Source: Lachnospira rogosae
GTDB taxonomy: Bacteria; Bacillota; Clostridia; Lachnospirales; Lachnospiraceae
Reading direction: 5' to 3'
Length of the DNA stretch: 64,000 nt
NCBI RefSeq assembly: GCF_040096455.1
Contig: NZ_JBBMER010000002.1
Coordinates: forward strand, 248,001-312,000
In this document: positions 1 to 8,732 of the stretch, piece after piece
Layout of the letters: each line of letters starts with the position of its first letter
Position numbering within the stretch: the stretch's first letter is position 1
Notes under the pieces: model-generated
The model's database searches: none
What the model was told of the DNA's origin: nothing
Seen by the model: only the letters and a program-made list of their open reading frames with translations
Translations under genes and position numbers: made by a program

Positions 1-552
1 TGTTATAACTATCTTTGAAGGTCCCATATCTGATAACTGCTTAGCGATTATCTCAAGCTCTTCATTACCGTACTCTGCATTATATTCCCTGCCTGTTAAT
101 ATACAGGCTTCTGTAAGATTAGGTGTAAGAATATTGGCATAACTTACAAGCTTTTTCATCTCTTCGCAGGTTTCTTTAGTATATGTAGCATACAGATTAC
201 CGTAATCACCCATAACAGGGTCAACAACAACTATATTATCAGGTGTCTTAAATATGTCAAAGAAATATCTGACTATCTCAATCTGTTTATGCGAACCTAG
301 AAAACCTGTACATATTCCATCGAATTTAAGATTAAGCTTCTCCCACTCCTTTATATAAGCCGGCATACTTTCTGTAAAGTCTTCAAAATAAAAGCTTTCA
401 AAACCTGTATGATTAGACAATATTGATGTTGGCAGTGGGCAACACTGCACTTTAAGAGCTGATATAATCGGAAGCTCTACAGCTATAGAACATCTTCCAA
501 AACCTGAGTAATCATTAATAGCTGCTATCTTTTTCTGGTTATTGTGACTCAT
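1..552 (-). CDS. Pyridoxal/pyridoxamine kinase, 3' part cut by window edge
   Basis: This is a PfkB/ribokinase-fold kinase that phosphorylates the 5'-hydroxymethyl group of B6 vitamers in the cytoplasm. I translated it from ATG at 552; the frame stays open to base 1, giving 184 residues of an expected 270-290. The N-terminus carries the family's AINDYSGFGRCS substrate-binding segment, and the middle has VVVDPVMGD and LTPNLTEA, both typical of PdxK/PdxY-type kinases. The C-terminal GTGD anion-hole region lies outside the window. It is transcribed leftward, 93 bp downstream of recO, with no strong terminator between them, so it may be the tail of the same unit. A ThiD-like hydroxymethylpyrimidine kinase is a less likely alternative, and a clear thiD is present at 50316. 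Confidence 0.85.
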   Translation of the reverse strand, partial: MSHNNQKKIAAINDYSGFGRCSIAVELPIISALKVQCCPLPTSILSNHTGFESFYFEDFTESMPAYIKEWEKLNLKFDGICTGFLGSHKQIEIVRYFFDIFKTPDNIVVVDPVMGDYGNLYATYTKETCEEMKKLVSYANILTPNLTEACILTGREYNAEYGNEELEIIAKQLSDMGPSKIVIT

Positions 553-645
553 AAATCTTCCTTCCTATCCTGTATTTAACTTTAATCAGTAATATCTTAA
601 CCAATATATTATTAAAATTAATATCTTCTTAAAACCTATATACTC

Positions 646-1386
646 TTAACCAATATCAAGCATTTCTTTGGATTTGAAATGTTTATCAAATGTGATAAAT
701 TCTATTCTATTCACCACCTTTTTAAGTTCATTTAGCACATCAGCTTTTACAACGAAGTTAAACAGCTTTGTAAGTGGTGCTGTAATAATATACTGTAATG
801 TATACAAGGTTGAAGATTGAAGCACTATTCCGTCACCCGACGAGGCAGCACACTCCACGCAGTACATTCCATTTTCCTTATATGAATATAACTGTAACTC
901 CTTCTCACTTCCACAGCCTGCACAGCTAAAGAAATCCGGACACTCTCCATTAACGGCTATCAGCCGTATCTCATATATATATCTTACAAGTTCATTGGGT
1001 AATGATTTATTAACCAGTGCCTTAAATGCAACATATAAAAGATTAATCATATCTGCGGCATCAAGATTTTCTCTGCCATAATATTCTGCCAGCTCCGCAA
1101 AATAATATCCGTACAGCACACCATCAAGATCGCTTACAAGCTCCTCAAAATAATTCGTAACATTGGCTTTCTGTATTGTGTAAGAGTCCCTGCCCCTGTA
1201 CACCTCGAATGTTCCAAATATAAATGGTCTTGTAACTCCTATAAGGTGGCTGTTAGGACGTCTTGCTCCTTTGGCAAATGCCGCTATCTTACCAAGCTCC
1301 CTGCTGAGTATGACAACACGTCTGTCATAATCTCCAACAGGCATACTCGACAATATAAATCCTGTGACAGAAACTACATCAGCCAC
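646..1386 (-). CDS. recO: DNA repair protein RecO
   Basis: RecO (246 aa, normal family length) works with RecF and RecR to load RecA on gapped DNA and to anneal SSB-coated single strands. The N-terminal OB-fold shows the usual opening (VTGFILSSMPVGDYDRRVVILSRE, interrupted here only by family variation) followed by KGARRPNS. A zinc finger lies near residues 153-179, with two CxxC pairs (CAGC and CVEC). The start is GTG at 1386, with a GGAGGTGG ribosome site just upstream. It begins 15 bp after era ends, the common Firmicutes era-recO arrangement, so the two are very likely co-transcribed. Confidence 0.95.
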   Translation of the reverse strand: MADVVSVTGFILSSMPVGDYDRRVVILSRELGKIAAFAKGARRPNSHLIGVTRPFIFGTFEVYRGRDSYTIQKANVTNYFEELVSDLDGVLYGYYFAELAEYYGRENLDAADMINLLYVAFKALVNKSLPNELVRYIYEIRLIAVNGECPDFFSCAGCGSEKELQLYSYKENGMYCVECAASSGDGIVLQSSTLYTLQYIITAPLTKLFNFVVKADVLNELKKVVNRIEFITFDKHFKSKEMLDIG

Positions 1387-1401
1387 CCTGCCACCTCCGG
1401 A

Positions 1402-2379
1402 TTAATTCTGTGTCTTGTTATCTTTCTTATCATAGCCAAAATTCTTTATAAGAATGTCGCTGTCTCTCCATTCCTTCTTAACCTTCACCCAGAGTTTAAG
1501 ATTAACCTTGTTGCCAAGTTGCTTTTCTATCTCATACCTGGCATTAGTTCCTATCTTTTTAAGCATTTCACCACCCTTGCCGATGATAATACCCTTATGT
1601 GAATCTCTTTCACATATTATTGTTGCATCTATATCTGTAATCTTGCCTTTAGATGACTTTCTGTCTTTAAATGTATCTATAACAACAGCTATTCCGTGTG
1701 GAATTTCTTCATTGAGGGCGTGAAGTGCCTTCTCTCTTATAAGTTCTGCAACAATCTGTCTTAATGGCTGGTCTGTAACAGTATCTTCATCATAGAACAT
1801 AGGTCCATAAGTAAGATACTTGAATATTGTTGTTACAAGGTCATCAACATTACTGCCATTTCTTGCTGATACTGGAATTATCTCATCAAATTCAAGCTCT
1901 TTATTATAGCAGTCGATTACAGGAAGTATCTCCTCTTTCTTTACAGTATCAACCTTGTTGATTACTAATATCTTAGGTGCATTTACCTTTTTTAACTTCT
2001 CTATAATATGTTGCTCACCTGCTCCGATATACGTTGTTGGTTCTACTATAAAGCACACAACATCAACTTCATTAATAGTCTTCTCAGCAGCTCCTACCAT
2101 ATATTCACCAAGCTTATTCTTAGCCTTATGGATACCCGGCGTATCAACAAATACAATCTGTCCTCTCTCATCTGTATACACTGTCTGTATCCTGTTTCTT
2201 GTTGTCTGTGGCTTATTAGATGTTATCGCAATCTTCTGCCCTATAATATTATTCATAAGTGTAGACTTGCCAACATTAGGTCTTCCAATAAATGTTACAA
2301 ATCCCGATTTCACATTGTCGTTGCCAGAAGCAGCACCGCCGCTTATTCCACTGGCTTTAAGCATTTCATCTAAATTCAT
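1402..2379 (-). CDS. era: GTPase Era
   Basis: Era is an essential GTPase that binds the 3' end of 16S rRNA and assists 30S maturation at the inner face of the membrane. Visible motifs are the G1 P-loop GRPNVGKST near residues 32-40, G3 DTPG, G4 NKVD, and the C-terminal KH RNA-binding domain with IIIGKGGEMLKKIG. At 325 aa it is slightly longer than the usual 300, because of about 25 extra N-terminal residues rich in Gly and Ala and a lysine-rich tail. ATG at 2379 follows AAGGAGA. It sits between the M16C protease upstream and recO downstream, with 28 and 15 bp gaps, and is probably the middle gene of an operon. Confidence 0.97.
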   Translation of the reverse strand: MNLDEMLKASGISGGAASGNDNVKSGFVTFIGRPNVGKSTLMNNIIGQKIAITSNKPQTTRNRIQTVYTDERGQIVFVDTPGIHKAKNKLGEYMVGAAEKTINEVDVVCFIVEPTTYIGAGEQHIIEKLKKVNAPKILVINKVDTVKKEEILPVIDCYNKELEFDEIIPVSARNGSNVDDLVTTIFKYLTYGPMFYDEDTVTDQPLRQIVAELIREKALHALNEEIPHGIAVVIDTFKDRKSSKGKITDIDATIICERDSHKGIIIGKGGEMLKKIGTNARYEIEKQLGNKVNLKLWVKVKKEWRDSDILIKNFGYDKKDNKTQN

Positions 2380-2407
2380 CGTATTCTCCTTATATATCCA
2401 ATATCAT

Positions 2408-5383
2408 TTATCCGATAAGAGGCTTTATTTCATCAAACAAATCTGCTGCCTCATTAATCTGCTTCTGGTTACCTACTACGCATAAATAATTCTGCCCAAC
2501 TGCTGATTCTATAAGTGGAGCAAGTTCTCTTATACTCTCAACTGTCGCATCAAGAACTTCTTCCCTGTCTTTTCTTAACATATCTTCTGTGCAATTGCAC
2601 ATATAATGTGTAAATGACCTGCTGCCAATAGCTGATGGTGTAAGAGGTGCATCTATCTCTCCAATGGTTCCTATTATGAACTTAACCATATCTCTTCTGC
2701 TGACATTAAAATTCCTTATATAATCAGCCGCACCCTCGTATATATCGTTAGTCTTTTCAAGATTAGGATCCCTGTAAGATACCATATAGAAATCACCATT
2801 TCTTGATGAACCACTCATGCAGCCGTAAGCTCCACCTTTAACCCTTACATTAATCCAGAGATAATCATAAGAGAATATAACCTTTAACACTTTAAGTGCT
2901 CCTGTATACTTATATCCGTCTTTTACGAAATTACCACATCTTGCAACATACTGTACCTGTGATGCTGATGTGTATCCAGTCTTTACATTAACCGGTATAA
3001 AGCTTCTTACTGCTGTATTATAATGTTCATCTTTGATATTACAGCTCTTGGCTGACAATGCCTTGACAAAGCAGTCATAACCCTCATCGTCTGCTGTAAG
3101 GCTTACTATAACATTATCCTTATTGAATATATATCCAACAAGCTTATTAAGCTTATCCACTATCTGTGTCTTATTCTGCTCAAATTCTTCATCAAGCTTC
3201 TTAATGAACTCATAATATTTGTAACCCCTTAATATATCTGAGTAATAAGCCGACTCTGAGAACTGTGCACAGCACTCTAACATAGCAATTGAATGACCCT
3301 GCCCCATAAGAGAAGCTTCTAGTCTTGATTTAATTCTTGCAATTATCTCCTTTAATCTCTTATAGTCATCAAATCTGGTATTATACATAATCTCTTCCAT
3401 CATACCAAGAACAAATGGAACTTTCTCATATAATGCCTTACTCTTAACCTCATATACAATTGTATTCTTACTAAAATCAACCTTATCGCTATATAGAGCT
3501 GTTCCTGTTGCAAGACCACCGCAGTTAATATTAATCTCGTTAGTAAGCTCTGGATAAGTATAATTCTTAGTATCCATAAGACTTAATGTTGAGCCTAACA
3601 AGCCCATATATGGTATAAGTTCATCTGGAACACACTTAGTGTCAAATGACATATTAATATATGCAATCTTATTAGTAAATATATTATGGTGTACTATCTT
3701 AATTCCATCAACACTCTTAACATCATTATAATCCTTAGCAGGCTCTCTTTTAATGTCTGACAGCTCAAGCATTGGTATCTTTTCAAGATCTTCCTGACTT
3801 GATGGAGTATCCTGATATTCCTTTAACTCCTTTGTCTTTTTAACAAGCTCTTCTAATTCGTCATTAGTCAATGTGCTCTTATACTCTGCAAGCTTGTCCG
3901 CTTCCTTCTGTTCCTTTTCCTTCTCAAGTCCATACTCTGGAACAAGGCTTATAATTGACTTGTGGTTATTATCAAGAAGATATTCTTTTATAAGCTTCTC
4001 AAAATATCCATTTCTGGCATTCTTCTTTAACTCATCAAATGTATCTCCCGCCTCTATATGGATAAATGGCTTTGTTTCATCATATAACCAGCTATCCATC
4101 ATAGTAAGATAATACATAAGTCCCTTTGGATATGGACCATAATCTGCTTCTCTGTATTTGAATTCGTAATAATTAATTCCAGCTTCTATTGTTCTTTCAT
4201 TAATTCCGTCCTTAACAAGCTTTTCTAATGTGTCATTGATAACTGATACAAATCTGTCCTGCTCCTTAGAATTAGAATTCTTGGCAACTATTGAATATAC
4301 AGGCTGGTAAAGTGATGTCTCATAACTTGAATATACATCAGTGCTTATACCTGCATCTAAAAGTGCCTGCTTAACAGGTGCTCCCGGTGTCATAACAAGT
4401 GCATAATCAAGTATCTGGAATGCAAGATAAAGCTTGGCATCAACAGAAGTTCCAATAACTGCATTATATGAAAGATAAGTATTATCCTCTAATGACTCAT
4501 CTTCTGTTATGGCATAAGGCTTTGTTTCATATACAGGCTTGTCAAATGCTGCCTGTCTTTCTATATTGGCATGAATATCAACATCTGATACATCAAAGTC
4601 TGATAGATATTCCCTGTCAAGATATTCAAGTCTTTCATTAACGTCCATATCGCCATAGATATATATATAGCTGTTAGATGGGTGATAATATTCCTCGTGG
4701 TACTTAAGGAAATCTTCATACTTAAGTGTAGGTATAACCTCAGGGTCACCGCCCGATTCATTCTTGTATACAGTATCTGGGAATAATGATACAAATGTAT
4801 ATCTTGAAAGCACGTCATCTGGTGATGAAAATGCCCCCTTCATCTCATTAAATACAACGCCATTATACTTGATATCATCATCTGCATTATCAAGTTCATA
4901 ATGCCAGCCTTCCTGCATAAATATCTCTGGCTTTTCATACATTGCAGGATAGAACACTGCATCCATATATACATCCATAATATTCTTAAAGTCAGTATCA
5001 TTACAGCTTGCCACTGGATATACTGTCTTGTCTGGATAAGTCATAGCATTAAGAAATGTATTAAGTGAACCCTTGCACAATTCAACAAATGGATCTTTAA
5101 CAGGATATTTTCTTGAACCACACAATGTTGAATGTTCAATTATATGCTGCATTCCTGTATCGTTAAAAGGTGGTGTCTTAAAACCTATTGAAAATACCTT
5201 ATTATTATCATCATTAGATATAACGACAACCCTCGCTCCTGATTTCTTATGTCTTAATATAATACCTGCTGAATTAAGATCTTTTAATTCTTCTTCAAGG
5301 ACAATATCATATCTTGCATTACTGCCACTTATTATGTCTGATTTATTCAATTCTTCTATCTTCTTTTTAACGTCAAAACTCAT
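2408..5383 (-). CDS. M16C-family zinc metalloprotease (presequence-protease-like)
   Basis: This large (991 aa) single-chain pitrilysin/insulinase-type peptidase is expected to degrade short peptides inside a closed two-half chamber. The inverted zinc motif HIIEH (HxxEH) lies near residue 80, followed by the conserved CGSRKYPVKDPF and a downstream Glu-rich EGWHYEL helix that should supply the third zinc ligand. The length and two-half architecture match the PreP/Cym1 subfamily (M16C), not the shorter M16B processing peptidases. No signal peptide is visible, so it should be cytoplasmic. ATG at 5383 has GAGGT eight bases upstream. It heads the leftward unit M16C-era-recO and is divergent from the SDR gene. 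Confidence 0.92.
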   Translation of the reverse strand: MSFDVKKKIEELNKSDIISGSNARYDIVLEEELKDLNSAGIILRHKKSGARVVVISNDDNNKVFSIGFKTPPFNDTGMQHIIEHSTLCGSRKYPVKDPFVELCKGSLNTFLNAMTYPDKTVYPVASCNDTDFKNIMDVYMDAVFYPAMYEKPEIFMQEGWHYELDNADDDIKYNGVVFNEMKGAFSSPDDVLSRYTFVSLFPDTVYKNESGGDPEVIPTLKYEDFLKYHEEYYHPSNSYIYIYGDMDVNERLEYLDREYLSDFDVSDVDIHANIERQAAFDKPVYETKPYAITEDESLEDNTYLSYNAVIGTSVDAKLYLAFQILDYALVMTPGAPVKQALLDAGISTDVYSSYETSLYQPVYSIVAKNSNSKEQDRFVSVINDTLEKLVKDGINERTIEAGINYYEFKYREADYGPYPKGLMYYLTMMDSWLYDETKPFIHIEAGDTFDELKKNARNGYFEKLIKEYLLDNNHKSIISLVPEYGLEKEKEQKEADKLAEYKSTLTNDELEELVKKTKELKEYQDTPSSQEDLEKIPMLELSDIKREPAKDYNDVKSVDGIKIVHHNIFTNKIAYINMSFDTKCVPDELIPYMGLLGSTLSLMDTKNYTYPELTNEININCGGLATGTALYSDKVDFSKNTIVYEVKSKALYEKVPFVLGMMEEIMYNTRFDDYKRLKEIIARIKSRLEASLMGQGHSIAMLECCAQFSESAYYSDILRGYKYYEFIKKLDEEFEQNKTQIVDKLNKLVGYIFNKDNVIVSLTADDEGYDCFVKALSAKSCNIKDEHYNTAVRSFIPVNVKTGYTSASQVQYVARCGNFVKDGYKYTGALKVLKVIFSYDYLWINVRVKGGAYGCMSGSSRNGDFYMVSYRDPNLEKTNDIYEGAADYIRNFNVSRRDMVKFIIGTIGEIDAPLTPSAIGSRSFTHYMCNCTEDMLRKDREEVLDATVESIRELAPLIESAVGQNYLCVVGNQKQINEAADLFDEIKPLIG

Positions 5384-5691
5384 CTGATAACCTCATCTAA
5401 TCAATAAAATCAATATTCTTATATATTGTACCATACCTTGCCAATATTGTAATCTATTTATATAATTTTTATAACCAGCAATTATTTATAACTTGATAAA
5501 ATCTTATGGCATAATTTTCATTTTTAAAATACTTGCCAAATACCAAGTTTATTGTATAATTAATTGTTTGCATATAAACATATTATAATATAAGCTGTCC
5601 CACTTATTCTTTAACATATATTATATGCAGCTAAATTACAAATTATATTTAATGCACTATGCGAAAGCGTTAGTGCTGGAATGGAGGTTAT
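5384..5691. other. Divergent intergenic region, 308 bp
   Basis: This AT-rich spacer separates the leftward protease gene from the rightward SDR gene and must hold both promoters. A TATAAT sits at 5584-5589 on the plus strand, but no well-spaced -35 box accompanies it, so I do not call a promoter. A small GAAA-capped hairpin near the right end is listed separately. No small gene is apparent. Confidence 0.5.
5654..5676 (+). promoter_or_regulatory. GAAA-tetraloop hairpin before the SDR ribosome site
   Basis: The bases read GCACTATGC-GAAA-GCG-T-TAGTGC. They form a nine-pair stem (one T-G wobble, one bulged T) capped by a GNRA tetraloop. The stem ends seven bases before the GGAGG ribosome site at 5683-5687 of the SDR gene, whose ATG is at 5692. 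A role in mRNA stability or translation is inferred only from position. Confidence 0.4.
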
Positions 5692-6531
5692 ATGGAAAAA
5701 ATATGGATTACCGGTGCCAAAGGCCACGTTGGTACTGCACTTTCTGCTCTCTTAGACTGCCGTGAGTATGAAATATTCCCTACTGATGTTGACGAAGTCG
5801 ATGTTACAGACCTTGAAGCTGTCAACAATTATGCAAGAGTTAATCGTCCTGATATCATTATCAACTGCGTTGGTTACAGTGATGTTGCAGGCTGCGAAAC
5901 TAATCCTGACAAAGCATTTGCGGTAAATGCTGTAGGAACACGAAACCTTGCTGTTATGGCACAGTCTATCGGTGCAAAGCTAATTCACATATCTACAGAT
6001 GATATATTCTCTGGTACAGAGGATCATTCTTATAATGAATTTGATACACCTAATCCTAGAAATATATATGGTAAAAGTAAGCTTGCCGGCGAAGCTTATA
6101 TACAGTCTTTCTGTTCGCGTTATGTGATACTAAGAAGCAGCTGGGTATATGGAATAGGACAGGATTTCCTTAACACTGTACTTTCAGCAGTTAAAGATCC
6201 TTCTGTAAATGAACTCACTGTATCTGAATATGAATATGCGTGTCCTACAAGTGCTTCTGAGCTAGCCAGAATTATTGAATATTTCATTAAAAATGAGTGT
6301 CTTGGAATATACCATGCTGTATGTCAGGGCTCTTGCAGCCGTCTTGAATATGCCAGGACTATTCTTGAATATGCCAATGCAACAGACAAGTTAAAACTTG
6401 TTCCTGCCAACAATAATAAACCAGTATATTCAGTTCTTGATAATATGATGTTAAGACTTGAACACATTGAACAGCCTAAGAACTGGAAAGATGCGCTTAA
6501 AGAATATATTAATTTATCAGGAGGCTGCTAA
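5692..6531 (+). CDS. RmlD-like SDR sugar-nucleotide reductase
   Basis: This 279 aa extended short-chain dehydrogenase of the dTDP-4-dehydrorhamnose reductase (RmlD/RfbD) family should reduce a nucleotide-linked 4-keto sugar with NAD(P)H. The Rossmann motif GAKGHVGTAL lies at residues 8-17, the segment HISTDDIFSG supplies the catalytic Ser/Thr, and the YGKSK motif (YxxxK) follows. NPRNIYGKSKLAGE is characteristic of RmlD. No other rhamnose genes (rmlA, B, C) are in the window, so the substrate is uncertain and the protein may be a stand-alone paralogue. ATG at 5692 has GGAGG five bases away. The next gene, a symporter, starts three bases after its stop, so the two are co-transcribed. Confidence 0.8.
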   Translation: MEKIWITGAKGHVGTALSALLDCREYEIFPTDVDEVDVTDLEAVNNYARVNRPDIIINCVGYSDVAGCETNPDKAFAVNAVGTRNLAVMAQSIGAKLIHISTDDIFSGTEDHSYNEFDTPNPRNIYGKSKLAGEAYIQSFCSRYVILRSSWVYGIGQDFLNTVLSAVKDPSVNELTVSEYEYACPTSASELARIIEYFIKNECLGIYHAVCQGSCSRLEYARTILEYANATDKLKLVPANNNKPVYSVLDNMMLRLEHIEQPKNWKDALKEYINLSGGC

Positions 6532-6534
6532 AGA

Positions 6535-7827
6535 ATGGAAAAATCTTTAAAAAACACAAAAAAGCCTATGGGGCTTTCTACTAAGATATTCATAGCACTT
6601 ATAGCCGGTGCAATAAGTGGTGTTTTAATCCACTATTTTATGCCAGCAGGCTATATCCGTGATTCAGTTATCGTTGAGGGTGTCCTCTATGTAATTGGAC
6701 AAGGTTTTATCCGCCTTATGCAGATGCTTGTAGTTCCACTTGTATTCTGCTCACTTATATGCGGAAGTATGGCTATCGGTGATACTAAGACACTTGGTAA
6801 AGTAGGTATTAAAACTATTCTTTTCTATCTTCTTACTACTGCTGTTGCTGTATCAGTTGCATTATCAGTTGCTATGCTCATCAATCCCGGTATTGGCGTT
6901 ACAATTGAAAATGTATCTACAAGCAGTGTAACTATCACTGAGAAACAACCACTTACACAAACACTTCTTAACATAATACCTAAGAATCCTGTTGAATCAC
7001 TTGCAACTGCTGATATGCTTCCAATTATCGTATTTGCATTATTCGTAGGTATTCTTTTAGCGAAAATGGGTAATAAGGCATCAACTGTAGCTAACTTTTT
7101 CAGTCAGTTCAATGACCTTATGATGGAAATGACTATGGCAGTTATGAAGGCAGCTCCTATCGGTGTATTCTGCCTTATCGCAAGAACATTTGCTAATATT
7201 GGTTTTGACGCATTTGTTCCAATGCTTAAATATATGGGCTGCGTAATACTCGCACTTGCTATCCAGTGCTTCGTAGTATACCAGTTACTTTTATTTCTCT
7301 TTACAAGACTTAATCCATTTAAGTTCCTAAAGAAGTTCTTCCCAGTTATGAACTTCGCATTTACAACAGCTACATCAAATGCAACAATTCCGCTTTCAAT
7401 CAACACACTTGATAAAAAGCTTGGTGTAAGCAAGAAAATATCATCTTTCACAATACCACTTGGTGCTACCGTTAATATGGATGGTACATCAATTATGCAG
7501 GGTGTTGCTGTAATATTCGTAGCACAGATATTTGGAATTACACTTTCTCCATCTGACCTTGTTACAGTAATTATAACAGCTACACTTGCTTCAATCGGAA
7601 CAAGTGGTGTGCCATCTGTAGGTCTTATAACACTTGCAATGGTATTCCAGAGCGTAGGTGTTCCAACAGAAGGTATTGCCCTTATTATGGGTATTGACCG
7701 AATTCTTGATATGTTAAGAACAGCCGTTAATATCACTGGTGATGCTGTATGTACAACTATCGTTGCTAATCAGGAAGGCCTTGTCAATAAAGAAACCTTT
7801 AATTCTGATGTTACTGTAGATAACTAA
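6535..7827 (+). CDS. Dicarboxylate/amino-acid:cation symporter (DAACS, SLC1-type)
   Basis: This 430 aa integral membrane symporter of the GltP/DctA/SstT family takes up dicarboxylates or acidic/neutral amino acids with Na+ or H+. Diagnostic segments are the hairpin-1 serine-rich TTATSNATIPLS near residue 278 and the TM7 motif GATVNMDGTS near residue 315, which binds substrate and sodium. There are eight or so hydrophobic helices plus the re-entrant loops, and no signal peptide. The substrate cannot be settled from sequence alone. It starts three bases after the SDR gene, and the unit ends at a perfect hairpin terminator. Confidence 0.92.
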   Translation: MEKSLKNTKKPMGLSTKIFIALIAGAISGVLIHYFMPAGYIRDSVIVEGVLYVIGQGFIRLMQMLVVPLVFCSLICGSMAIGDTKTLGKVGIKTILFYLLTTAVAVSVALSVAMLINPGIGVTIENVSTSSVTITEKQPLTQTLLNIIPKNPVESLATADMLPIIVFALFVGILLAKMGNKASTVANFFSQFNDLMMEMTMAVMKAAPIGVFCLIARTFANIGFDAFVPMLKYMGCVILALAIQCFVVYQLLLFLFTRLNPFKFLKKFFPVMNFAFTTATSNATIPLSINTLDKKLGVSKKISSFTIPLGATVNMDGTSIMQGVAVIFVAQIFGITLSPSDLVTVIITATLASIGTSGVPSVGLITLAMVFQSVGVPTEGIALIMGIDRILDMLRTAVNITGDAVCTTIVANQEGLVNKETFNSDVTVDN

Positions 7828-7858
7828 TTATCAATAAATATTTATTAATATTATGAGC

Positions 7859-7903
7859 AAAAGGGCTTCATATACCTGTCACACAGATATATGAAGCCCT
7901 TTT
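7859..7903. terminator. Bidirectional intrinsic terminator (symporter / KDPG aldolase)
   Basis: A perfect 16-bp inverted repeat (AAAAGGGCTTCATATA, 7859-7874, with its complement at 7888-7903) encloses a 13-base loop. The stem ends in a T-run on both strands. It lies between the rightward symporter and the leftward aldolase and can serve both. Confidence 0.9.
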
Positions 7904-7961
7904 AAATAACATTATTCAATTGTCATCTTAGCGATAATCTGAATTATGTAGCCTGAACTAA

Positions 7962-8603
7962 TTACTTAGAACGGATTTCCTTAACTAAAGCAACTGCCTC
8001 AGCTGTCATATCCTTAATCTTATCGAATTCTCCAGCCTTGATTAAGTCACCCTTAACCATCCAAGAACCACCACAGCAGAAGATCTTATCGCAAGATAAG
8101 AATTCTTCAAGGTTAGATGTATTGATACCACCTGTAGGCATAATTCTTACTGTTGTGTAAGCTGCACACATAGCCTTAATCATCTTAATTCCGCCTGCTG
8201 CTGTAGCTGGGAAGAATTTAACTCTTGTAAGACCTCTCTTAACTGCCTGAGCAAGTTCAGATGGTGTTACGATACCTGGCATTACAGGAATATTCTTAGA
8301 GATACAGTAATCAACGATTTCTGGATCAAAACCTGGGCTTACGATAACTGAAGCACCAGCTGCTACAGCTCTGTCAACCTGCTCTGTTGTAAGTACTGTA
8401 CCTGCTGCAAGTACCATATCTGGATATGCTTCGTGCATAAGACGGATAGATTCCTCTGCTGCTTCTGTACGGAATGTAACTTCTGCACATGGAAGACCTC
8501 CTTCTACTAATGCCTTAGCTAATGGAAGTGCGTCCTTTGTATCATTCAATACTACTACTGGAATTACTCCAAGTTCTTCAAACTTATCTGCTATATTACT
8601 CAT
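7962..8603 (-). CDS. eda: KDPG / 4-hydroxy-2-oxoglutarate aldolase
   Basis: This 213 aa class I TIM-barrel aldolase cleaves 2-keto-3-deoxy-6-phosphogluconate to pyruvate and glyceraldehyde-3-phosphate, the last step of the Entner-Doudoroff pathway and of uronate catabolism. Visible family motifs are the substrate-binding EVTFRTEAAEE near residue 42, GTVLT, the Schiff-base lysine in RVKFFPA near residue 131, and PTGGI. Length is typical. It stands alone: neither KDPG dehydratase (edd) nor KDG kinase (kdgK) is adjacent, which in gut Lachnospiraceae would suit pectin or uronate use but is not shown here. ATG at 8603 follows a GGGG-rich ribosome site. Confidence 0.95.
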   Translation of the reverse strand: MSNIADKFEELGVIPVVVLNDTKDALPLAKALVEGGLPCAEVTFRTEAAEESIRLMHEAYPDMVLAAGTVLTTEQVDRAVAAGASVIVSPGFDPEIVDYCISKNIPVMPGIVTPSELAQAVKRGLTRVKFFPATAAGGIKMIKAMCAAYTTVRIMPTGGINTSNLEEFLSCDKIFCCGGSWMVKGDLIKAGEFDKIKDMTAEAVALVKEIRSK

Positions 8604-8732
8604 TATAATAATAGCCCCTTTCTTTTAATTATTCGACTGATACTTCTCAGTGTCTTTGATTATATCATAATTCTTTAAATACGACAATGAAATGATATAT
8701 TTCGTTTGTATTTTTATAAGAACTTTATGCAT

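Noticed and set aside
7104..7736. 210-codon open frame on the minus strand
   Set aside because: Antisense to the symporter gene; no ribosome site and no family resemblance.
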